Below are positions 11,067 through 21,500 of a stretch of 64,000 nt of DNA, piece by piece. The position numbers and the translations under genes are program-made. Position 1 is the stretch's first letter, and every line of letters begins with the position of its first letter. The stretch comes from Plumapathes pennacea (taxonomy: Eukaryota > Cnidaria > Anthozoa > Antipatharia > Myriopathidae), in assembly GCA_964036295.1 (NCBI GenBank), contig OZ038470.1, positions 11,871,078 through 11,935,077 on the forward strand, read 5' to 3'. The notes under the pieces were generated by a model. It had not been told where the DNA came from and did not search any database. It saw only the letters and a list, made by a program, of their open reading frames with translations.

Positions 11067-12952
11067 GTGTACTCTGTGGATGATTTTTCCGACCACCCCA
11101 GTGTTGTCGCAATAAGAAAACAAGCCATCAACCTGGAATTCTCTTTTGAACTTGTTAACTGCGAGTACATTGCTGAACTCCTCAATAATTTGGCAGTCAA
11201 TAAATCCTGCGGACCTGATGGAATCCCGCCAAAATTGCTCAAGATCTCTACTCCAGCAATTGCAGCCCCTCTGACCAACTTATTCAACTTTTACATTTCA
11301 TCCTCGACATGGCCAAATGAATGGAAATTGAGTAACGTAAGCCCAGTCCACAAAAAGGATGAAGTGACAGACAAGAAAAATTACCGACCTATCAGCATCC
11401 TCTCCACTATACCGAAACTCTTTGAGAAAGTCAAATTTGACCAACTTTATCAAGCTTTCTGCCCTGTTTTTTCAAGCAATATGTCGGGATTTCTCCGAGG
11501 TCATTCTTGTTCCACTGCACTGATTAAGATGACAGACGACTGGCGCATCGCCCTTGACCAGAAGAAAGATGTAGGTGTGGTGGCAATAGACTTGTCAAAA
11601 GCATTCGACTCCATCTGCCATAACCTCCTGCTGGCCAAGTTAAAAGCGTATGGTCTTAAAGCCCCAGCTGTCCAGCTGATTCAATCTTACTTACATGAAC
11701 GTAACCAGCGTGTAAAATGCAATGGGGCATACTCTGACTGGCTTCCTGTTTCTTGTGGTGTCCCCCAGGGCAGTCTATTGGGCCCTTTGTTATTCAACAT
11801 TTTCATCAACGACATCAACCAATCGGTGAACATCTCATCGTTGCGTCTTTATGCAGACGACACCACCGAGTATGCCTCAGACGTGTGCCCTGCTGTGCTT
11901 GAGTTCACCTTAAACCAGGATATGAAGAGCCTTACACACTGGTTCTCGGAGAATTTCTTACATGTGAATACCACCAAAACTCAAGCAATGACCATGGGAA
12001 GATCTACCTACACATACGACCTGCGAGCTTGTAATAATCCAATCAATATTGAAACCACCCTGAAGATACTGGGGGTCACCATAGACAGGAACCTAACCTT
12101 TAAACCACACATCCTAGAAATGCTCAAAAAAGGATTTGCAAAAATAGCAGCACTGCGACGTATAAAGCATTTTGTACCTACTGACATAATGCTCAAACTC
12201 TACAAAGCATACGTCCTTCCGCATTTTGAGTACTGCAGCCCCATTTTACTGGGCATTGGAAAACCCCTGAAAAAAAAAAGCTTGAATCTGCCAACCATTA
12301 CGGTCTGAAAACACTACTGAACCTAGGAAGCTCTTCTGAATATGAAGAAGTCCTCAGGCTGGCCTTTATGCGCTCCCTAGAGCACAGACGACATGAAAAA
12401 GCACTAATAACATACTTTAAATGTATAAAGCAACAAGGTCCTATTTACATTTCTAACCTCTTTAAGCCACGTGCCACCCGATATAACTTAAGAGGAGGGG
12501 GACACAACGTCGAGCAGCCTTTATGTAATAGCCATTATCTGCATAATTCCTTTTCCTATATTATATCTCATGCTTGGAATCAATTACCATTAGAGGCTAA
12601 AAACACCGACTCTCTTCCTCAATTTCGTAAAATTTTAAATAAGGTAATTCATGAAAATAAATTTCAAAATGGCTGTAAGTGCCAACATTGCATGTAATTT
12701 AATTAACTACACTTTATTGTATATTCTTTAGTAATTAATCGTTAACTTGTATTATTGAATTTTAGACACGTTTTAGATTTTCTTAGTAGCCAGTTAGTTA
12801 TCAATTATAGGTTGTAGTCAGTTATTCTTATAAGTTGTCGAGCGTTTTTTACATGAGCCAATGGCTCGGGAGATTGGGCAACCACTCCCCACGTTATCGA
12901 CTTTAAATAAATTATTGTATTGTATTGTATTGTATTGTATTGTATTGTATTG
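11067..12952 (+). mobile_element. 5'-truncated non-LTR retrotransposon (LINE), reverse transcriptase part
   Basis: The 413-codon frame from 11067 to 12308 has reverse transcriptase motifs in order: VAIDLSKAFDSI, CGVPQGSLLGPLLFNIFIND, LRLYADDT with the catalytic DD, and LKILGVTID. The frame breaks at a 10-A run near 12269-12278 and resumes in another frame to 12697, so the C-terminal part is out of frame with the rest. The endonuclease half is absent. The 3' end is a (TATTG)n tract of about eight units at 12915-12952. TAAGTGT occurs before the element (11064-11070) and after it (12953-12959), a possible short target-site duplication. The family is CR1/L2/RTE-like in style; the exact clade is not resolved. 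Confidence 0.88.
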
Positions 12953-13744
12953 TAAGTGTTACAAGACTAGATATTAATTGAAACAAGACAATAGGGCCTG
13001 GATGGGGTTTACTGTTAAGTGTTGTGGGCCTGGATTTTTTTACTGTTAACTGATATGCAGACACCCCATCTAGGCCCTCCATCAAGGATTCTGAGCCCAG
13101 CCCAGTCTCAGCTTGTTTACGTTGCTTTGACCAAATGCGCAGAATAAATTCGTCAGAAAGAATTTTGCCTTTCATACCTTGTTTCAGGATTAGATACACT
13201 TTCATGGACATGTCTTCGCGCTTGTGTGTGCTGTGGCACACAACATCATAACGTCAGTTATACAGTGGAACCACCCGTGAACAACCGGGGCCTGCCTTCG
13301 GATTTAGGTGGTCACTTACTTACGTGAATCTAACACCACTGATAAGATACAGTAAAGTCCACAGCTTTAAGCCTCAACCAATATCAAATACACCATCAAA
13401 TCAAATATCAAACATCAAATACAACGACTTTCTAGCTGACTGAAGTATAAAAACTTCAGTTGTAATAAATCAGCCCTTTTTGCCTGTAATACATGTCATG
13501 CAAAAAGTTGTCTCTTGTTAGAATACGTACCGTGGTTTATTGGTTTGTCTGGTCGTTGTTTAACTTCTAATTCTTTACGAGGAAGATTCTTTGAGAATAT
13601 TTGGGTACACATGGTGGTCACTTTAAAACGGAGGTAAAAAATGAGTAGGAAAACTCAAACGATCACCTTAAAAGCTGCGGCGGGATGTTCAAAACTACAG
13701 TTCATTACATGCGCTGCATCGCAGTAGAAAACACCCCTCTGTAA
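12953..13744. other. Non-coding flank of the retrotransposon
   Basis: Contains a copy of the TTTACTGTTAAGTGTT phrase seen upstream of the element. No coding region was recognised. Confidence 0.4.
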
Positions 13745-13979
13745 AGGTGAAGTAATACGGGCAACATTTTCTTGCAACTTGTCGTGCAACAAAGTTGCGT
13801 AGCAAGTTGCAGCCTGTGTTGCACGTATGCAATTTGTTGCTGCAACTCGCAACACGAAATTTTGTTGCAGAACAAGTTGCGTGCGTAAGTAGTAATACGT
13901 GCAACAACGGGCCGCAACTTGCCACGCAACTTTGTTGTACGACAAGTTGCAAGAAAATGTTGCCCGTATTACTTCACCT
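13745..13979. mobile_element. Hairpin MITE, PIF/Harbinger-like target site
   Basis: This 235-bp element is nearly a full palindrome. The arms of about 75 bp begin AGGTGAAGTAATACGGGCAA and end in the complement. It is flanked by TAA on both sides (13742-13744 and 13980-13982), as expected for PIF/Harbinger-type insertion. It is rich in GTTGC repeats. Several short open frames on both strands are by-products of the palindrome. Confidence 0.8.
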
Positions 13980-14222
13980 TAACAGACGAAGCGGATGACT
14001 GATTTGGGCAAAATGTACTTACTTTGTGCAGATTTTCCACAGTTATTCTCCAGGATTTTAGCTGTCTGGACACTTACATATTTTTCTCCGTTCCCTCCTT
14101 TAGTTTCTCTCGCAAAGACGGAACAAATTGACAATTTGTGTTTTTATTCTCAAAAAAGTTCTGTAAAGTCGCGTCACATGAGCCACATAATAAATATCCT
14201 ATTAACCTCGTTTGTTCGGTCT

Positions 14223-14327
14223 GTACGGGAAAAATATCGGCCCTTTTTGGGTCTTGGCAGTACAGACCTTGCCGAAGCAGCTCGGTCTGTACTGTCAAGA
14301 CCTGGCGGGCCGATATTTTTCCCGTAC
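14223..14327. mobile_element. Short hairpin element
   Basis: GTACGGGAAAAATATCGGCC at 14223 is complemented at 14327. An inner pair GGTCTTGGCAGTACAGACC / GGTCTGTACTGTCAAGACC extends the stem. It lies about 160 bp upstream of the SMIM15-like start codon, so it may overlap that gene's promoter region. Confidence 0.65.
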
Positions 14328-14485
14328 AAACTTCACCGTCTGTTTATAATAAGATTTGTATGTATTGCAAATCGCTAAAAAAACGATCGGTTTTACGCAA
14401 CTGCTACTGGTCAGGGTAGGGTGGGGGTCGCGGTACGCCCCACCCCTACTCCCATAGGTCAACCTATCGAGCATTTGAACGCAAA

Positions 14486-16499
14486 ATGGCGGCGGCGAAT
14501 TACACTTCTTGGCATGACACCTTTGAATCGTTTGTGAAATACGTTGATGAGAATCCCAAGGACTTCCTTGTTACCGGTACGTTGAATAATGTGATTTCTT
14601 ACTCTGTAGGTAGAGCACTGTTTGCAAACAATGTTTATTGCGCAGGCTAATACGTCAAAGTCAGACCTCAGAAGAGTGTATTGATGCCGTATGTTCCTAA
14701 ATTGAGTTTGATATCTCTATTTCAATATTGCCGTCATATACATAACTCTTCGACTTAATAGTAGCAGTTTCCTCCAGAGTTTAGTACAGTCGAACCCCGC
14801 TGTTTCGAACTCGGTATAATTCGAAATCCCCGTTATTTTGAAGTCAAGCCGAATCCCCTTGGATTTACCGTCACTTTTTCAGTCATTTACTATCGGCTAT
14901 TTCGATCTTGGTCATTTTGAACTCCCCGCTATTTCGAACTGATTCTTGTTCCTTTGACCTAAATTTGACCCCGTTATTTCGAACTCGACTATGTTAACTT
15001 TTATGGACAAGCAACAGAACACATCAAAGCACAGCTGGAAATATCAAATTTTAATTGAAACTCATACTGATTTATTAGTTGATGATGTAGCATCGCTTGA
15101 CAACTTTCAGTGTCCCAAGCTTGGAAGTTTGTCTTAACATGCTTACATATGGTTGCAGATCGGCCCTTATTCAAATAAACAATACAAATTCAAACTCTTG
15201 TAATTTGATGCTAGCTTGGTTATTTCGAAACCTTGCTGTTTCGAACTTTTATTCATGTCCCGTGGACTTCAAAATAGCGGGGTTCAACTGAAGTGGTACA
15301 GTGTACTTCTTTTATGGCGGATGTCCATTGGGACCATGTCTACTCATGCTTACAGACATTTCTTAAGTCTGGCTGAAACATTTGGCTATCACAGTGTTAA
15401 CTGACATACTTAAGAAAAATATGGAAGCTCGGACTGATTTTTGAAGGGAAAAGTATTGGGGGCAAGGTTGTGTTTGCAAACTGCATGGAACTTCGAAAAC
15501 CTTTGTAACGTCTTCGGAAACCTCGGGACGTCTTTGGAGATGGTCGGGTCGTCTTTAAAGCTTTGAAGGGAGTTTACTGTATGAACAATTTTATACTGTC
15601 TTGGCATTTGACAATATTTGATTATTATTGAGTTCTAGTGAACAGCCTGAAATCTCGCTTTCGGAGGCTACTGTGGTTGCTTACATTAATTTGCCGCTTG
15701 GCTGGCAGCTTTGAGCCACAACCAATAATTAAATACATCACCCAACCTGGGCAAGGAAGAGCTGGAAATTTTATCTTGAAAGTCTTTCTCCCACTCTCTC
15801 CCTATTTAATCTCTCTCTCTCTAAAGCATACACCTCACCCCACCCCTGCAGTTCAGAGCTTCAGAGAGTGAGCAAGGTATCTCTGGGAATTGGGGATATG
15901 CTCAGTTCCTATCCGAGCAGAGATGGAAAACGTCTACCTGATTTCTGTTTGATAATAAGTTCATTGCCAATAACTGTCAAGAAATATTTACAATATGGTT
16001 TCCTGTGAATATACTGTAAGTTACATCTACACCTTATTTCTGTTTTAGTCTTCATATGTCTAACACCCCTGATGCTCATAAGTGGATTTCTGTCACTCAA
16101 GTTAGCTCGTATGATAGCACAGAAAGAGAAGGATGAAAAAAAGAAAGGTAAGATTAAAAACTTACTGCTTTTACTTACCCATATATTTATTTAGAACTAG
16201 CATCAGCATAAGATGGATCGAGAACTTTGAAGCTTGTGTGACCAAGTGGTAGTTTACAGGGAAAACAGAAGGTTGAGGAAATAGCAAACATGATTATCAA
16301 CTGGTTCAGCAAAACAGAAAAATGTAACTTGCAGCCAATATTAATATAAATTAATAATAAATTCAAATTTAAAATATAAATTTTATAGTGTAATATCAGG
16401 AACTAAACCTTGCTACACTCTCTTATAACCTCTGTTTTGCCAACAGCTAAAAGGGATGCCAAAATTGCCAAGGTCAAGAAGGGTGCCAAAGCTGATTAA
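14486..16499 (+). CDS. SMIM15: Small integral membrane protein 15 homologue, 3 exons
   Basis: Exons are 14486-14576, 16049-16147 and 16447-16499. All junctions are GT-AG (donors GTACGT and GTAAGA) and all introns are phase 1. They give an 80-residue protein; vertebrate SMIM15 is about 74. Residues 1-27 are soluble and contain FVKYVDENPKDFL, which resembles the start of the known family. Residues about 28-47 form one membrane helix (LTPLMLISGFLSLKLA). The rest is a lysine-rich tail (QKEKDEKKKK then KIAKVKKGAKAD). The ATG follows GCAAA and opens a MAAAN start. The family is conserved but its function is not established. Intron 1 contains a transposon. A likely poly(A) signal AATAAA is at 16677-16682, with a second at 16733. 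Confidence 0.85.
14787..15290. mobile_element. Pogo/Tigger-like non-autonomous element in SMIM15 intron 1
   Basis: The ends are CAGTCGAACCCCGCTGTTTC and the complement ending GCGGGGTTCAACTG. A TA precedes the left end. The interior repeats TTTCGAA and CCCCGTTATTT motifs. No transposase frame is present. A shorter relative with clean TA duplications is at 28402-28566. Confidence 0.65.
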
Positions 16500-18528
16500 A
16501 CTTTTGCAAAGCCTGCAGTAGCCATGCATTTATAACAGGAATTTGGAAAGAAAATGACAGTTAATGTCAAGAGCCATTAGCATAAAAAGTGTTCAGATAG
16601 GATTTATGAAACATTTTAAAATGCTCATAGTTGTATTTATTACATGAATGTACTTGGTGCATTATTTCCTGCATCAAATAAAATGTAAAACGTAATGACA
16701 GTCAACACAGGCGTTTGTAAAACTTTTTTTCTAATAAAGAGAAATGCCTATAATGAATTGAGCCAATTTCAATTTACTATATATATGGAGAACGTGGCAT
16801 TTGATAGCTGGCTTACAGTAGATGAGATTTGATTGATTTATCAGGTGACAGCCAGAGAAATATGGATTTTACATCCTTTCAGTTGGTCAGCATTCATTAC
16901 CATTACTACCATAAATGCTCTAATAAACCCTCAGGGCATTTATTTAAAAATGATTGTAGAGGGGGGATTGTAGAGGGGGGGGGGAGGGGGAGGGTCTTAT
17001 TTTACAAATTGAGATGACAACAAGAAGTACTTTGTTCACCAAGAATACAGTACCTTGTTAGCAATTGTTCATGTCCTGATAAATTATCTTTTGCATCTCT
17101 CAGCATGATCTTCTGGTGCAGTACATTCAAACTAATGATATCAATATTAGTTTATTCTCTTCTGATGCCAGCTCGTATATGAAGTTAGATGTGGGAAATG
17201 TAAAGTTCAAAAATGTATCACCTAAGCATCTAATGAGTGACATCTACTAATTTTGTTGCTCAAAGTCAATAGGATGAAAATGGGAGGGGGGGGGGGGGGG
17301 GGCATGGGGCATATTAAAATAATTTATAAATTTAATAAATTATTTATGAAAACTTATGAAAACTGGATAATGAAGTCAGGAATACGTTTTTCTTTGCTGG
17401 CTTGCAACAGTTTCGTTCTTGTTTAGAGAATAAGTGATAACCGCAGTGTCTTGGAGATCATTTTTAGGCTCCATTTTGAACACTACACTAAGTTTTCTTA
17501 TTATTATCCAGGTGTTTTATTTTGTTTGTTTGTTTGTTTGTTTGTTTTGACTTGGCAATAGAGGGTTTTCTAAACTGAGACTTCTGAATACGGTTCCAAA
17601 AGTGGAGTCCTGTGGAAAGGGATGCATAATTCAATATTTGAAAACTGATTCTATTGTGTGTGGAGGATTTTGAAAAGACAAATTCTGCCAATTAAAACTA
17701 AAGAGAGCCGAGCTTACAGTGGCATCGCTGCTTTGACTACATCATATGCAAGGTCCGTTTTTCTTGAATTGTGCACAGGATACATTATTATAGAAATAAT
17801 GTTAAACTGCAGTAACGTATTCTTGAGTATTGAATCTGAGGTTGTAGTATCCAGGCTAAATCTCGAGGTTTGACAAAATGCGCAAACTACGAAACCTATA
17901 TTGAATTTGCTGTTGTTTCGATTTTGTGGGCCTTAACTTTTGACTCAAAAAATAAGATCTTAATGGTCAAAAAATATTTTCTTGAAAAAAATAACACGTT
18001 TTAATGGCTGAATATTATTTTAATAAGTATCAATAATTATAGTAACTTCATTCTGGCAGAGCATTTTACATCATGTTTAACAAACGTTATGAAAAAACAC
18101 AGAGCCTTTCCCGGGAAATTATTTTTCCTAAGAAATAATTGTGTCTGAAATATTTTCATCTTTTTCTGGTTGTGTCTGTTGGTGTTTGATTGTCCTGTGT
18201 ATGTTTTAATTTTTGACAAAATTTCTTACTCGTAGACGAGCTTCAAAGACACTCTTATTTTCTCAGAAAAATAAGCAGCATTTCCCAGTAAATTTCCCAA
18301 GAAAACAATCAATGCACTCTTGGTTTCTTTGAAAAAAAATAGTATTTCGCAGGAAGTTTCCTGGGAGAAAAAAATCAACGCGTTCTTGATCTCTTTGGGA
18401 AAAAAAGACATTATTTCTCAGAAAGTTTCCTGGAAAATTAAAATAAACATTATCTTAAAACACAAAATATAATCTTTTATCTAAGAACAGTTCTACATCA
18501 GTAACTTCCGTACTAAGCCTATGTTGCA
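16500..18528. other. Intergenic region between SMIM15 and EF-hand gene 3' ends
   Basis: Holds the SMIM15 3'UTR, G runs (about 16974-16993 and 17283-17302) and a (TTTG)n tract at 17521-17548. At 18240-18440 there are degenerate repeats of about 65-75 bp with the phrase GGAAGTTTCCTGG. The two neighbouring genes converge here. No further exon was recognised. Confidence 0.5.
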
Positions 18529-21500
18529 CTAGTGAATGGAATATATCACTGATGAATGATCTTTAGTCCCAGTTTTGTTTTCTCTGATGTTGATATAAGG
18601 TGTGTAAGCATTAAAAGCGAGCCGGAAATAATTTCTCAGGATTTTAGAGTCAATGTACTCCGGTCCAAGAGCTTTCCAGTGTTCTTCGCCATCTTTGCTT
18701 TTCCTGTCCCGCAGACGTTTAAAGAATTCTTCTCTTGTTGCCGCAACCTATTCATAGTAAAGTGATCAACTGTAATTTTCTCCTTCAGTCTTTCACCAGA
18801 GATATATCGTACAGTATGGAGAATTTGCCACTTGATAGCATACTCAGATGATAGCTGGTTCGTCTATCAAATTCTTACTGTATCACTCATACAGTTTCTT
18901 TTGTATATGAGCGTCATTTATCTCTGCCAACAAGTTTTTACAAAACAAACGTGTACACCTCACAGAACAACTAGTCGCCGTGGTGGAGGTGAATAGCTGT
19001 GGAAATATTCACCGCTGTTCAACTCCTCCTCGGCGTCTAGCCAGCTCCACACAACCATGTATATTAATGTTCTGACAAAAATGGGCAAAAATCGGGTTTG
19101 CGCGCCATTTTGTTTTACCCGAGCCGCCGGGAGGTATTGAATGGTACTTGCTAATCCGAGATTGAGGAGCCAATGAGAACGCGCGAAAAGCACTATTTAC
19201 TGGTGTGATATATACTAAAAAGAATTATTCTACTACCCAACTACAGCATTTACTTGGTGTCAGTAGGAACTGTTTTAACAATAAACTCCACAAGCGTCAT
19301 TTTTCCGAGGAAGCACAACTTACTTTCTCTCGAATAGCTGGAAGGTCGTCGATTGTGAGATGACTCCACGTCTTTATTCGCTCTTTCTCTTTGCTCCTCT
19401 GCCCTTGCTGTGTGCTTTTGATGTCCACTCGTGGTAGCTGCACTGAAAACGGTTTAATTCTTTGGCTTACCCACCCGTTTCTTTTGGGATTTCTCGGAAT
19501 GCCCTTGTCTTGGATTTCAAGGACTCTGCGACCCTCGGTGTCACCCGCACTTCTGCCCTCCTGAAAAGAGACAAACTCTTTACGTCTACAAATTCTCCCT
19601 TATCATTTGTGAAACGGGTAACACGAAGAGAATGCATAGTTGGATCAGTTGGCTTCAATACAAGCGATCAGATGCTTAGTTCTCTATACCATTTATAAAA
19701 AAGACAGTGTGGGAAACAAAGAGAATTTATATCAGCTGCCTTCTGTGTAAGCGATCAGATGCTAGTTCTCCATACCATTTATGAGAGACAGTATGGGTGA
19801 CACACAGTTTGGTCAGAGAGATTTTTTTGATTCAATGCAGCGGTTACATCAAGTCTATATTAGCCAAAAAAAAAAAGTTTGGGGGTAGGATGAGGGGAGG
19901 GTACTCCCACATATATGTCATATAGGTATGTGCCGCCCCAGAGAGTATCGTTTTTAAGAGTAGCAATTTTGCTTATATTGGTATTTGTTTTGGTATAGGG
20001 TGCAAATTTTTGAGATACAGGCCTGAAATAGGGCGAAAGTTTCGGCATACAGGTCTAAAAAGGAGAAAATTTTGGAATACAAGTCTAAAATATAAACATC
20101 GTACATTTGGAAATAGGTAAAGTTTTTCCGAACCGCGGGCGGTACATCCCAACCCAAATGAGGAGTATCTCCCCTCCCCCTCCCTCCCGAGAGTTTAAAC
20201 CTATAAAAAAAACCTTTCCACTTGGTTTTGACGAGAGTGATCTCAGCGTCATCTAAATTATTTAATTTTAAAATACAATTTACTGTCTCTAATGGCATCA
20301 ACGGTACTCCTTACTCCAGTTTTTCTGTGGTTCATTCCCTACCCCGGAAGGAACAGGGCTACACGTGCAGGGGGGGGGGGGGGGTGGACACTTACTCTCC
20401 CGCGTTGCTGAATTTTGGCAGCAACTTGAGCAGCCGGCATGGCGGGCGTAAGACTCAGTCCAAAATTAAGGCGAATCCTTCCTCGAGTAGCAGAAAGCGG
20501 TCCAACGGTCACATCAGTCTCTTGATCCGATCCAGCTTTGAGTTGCTTTTGCTTGCGCGAGCGACGCGACTTCTTTGTGCCGAAAACAATGTGCAGTGGT
20601 TCTGCGTAAGGGGATTTGTTGTCGCCGGCCGCGTGCCTCGCTTTCAGGGTTTCCATGTGACGCCTCAACTGGGTCTCTGTCAAGCCAATCACGCGGGCCC
20701 CTGCCGCATAGTGACCCACAACGTGAGGGGCCTGGATCCGCTTGTACTTTGTGTGATAAAACCTGCATAACAATACAATACAGTACAATGGATTGGTGTG
20801 AGTGGGGAAAAACTAAACATAAGTTTGCGATATCTCAATTACCCGACGATTTCGTTGATGGACTGGAGGGCTGATCGCTTCATAAACTGCGCCAAAGCTT
20901 CAAACAACAGATCTCTTTCCCGCAGGCGTAGCTCTCTCTGCTTGCTGCATTCCATCATTTTTGGATCTACGAAGCAAATAACAGCAATAATAATACTAAA
21001 AAAATACGCCCAAATTGCTGCAACTAATCTGTAAATGTTAAATCGAAGAGTCAGGTTACCATTACAACCCGGAGAGGCATTACACTTGCTGGCCGAAGTG
21101 CAGCCCAGCATCCTTTGCGCTTTTTCAGCGTTTACTCCGCAATCATATGCGGACTGCAAGGGAAACGCATTCTAAAAATAGCTCAATCGGGGGAATTGGT
21201 TAGATCATAGATACAAGGAATAGATTACTGGCTGAACATAGATTGTGTAGCCTATAGAACTGCTCAGTATGACGAGCAGTTTGTGGTTTGGATTACCAAT
21301 TTTCTCCTTCAGTTTCTCACCCAAATACATCATAGAGTAAGGAGAACTTGGCTTTTCACACTTTGCTCAGATGAAAACTGATTAAACTTTCAATTCTCAC
21401 TACATCACACATACATTTCTTTCCTGAAAGGTTGGGAGAATCTGCATTTTGATCTTGGGAGTGAAAGAGTTAAGGCCTTTGTCAGATTAGATGAAAGGAT

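Noticed and set aside
11067-12308. Domesticated reverse transcriptase gene
   Set aside because: The frame is truncated at the 5' end, broken by a frameshift and ends in a LINE-type simple-repeat tail with a possible target-site duplication.
13655-13998. Overlapping small frames on both strands
   Set aside because: They arise from the palindromic MITE and mirror each other across strands.
20222-20770. 182-codon open frame on the + strand
   Set aside because: It is the antisense of exon 5 of the EF-hand gene, which fits splice phases and protein character on the - strand.
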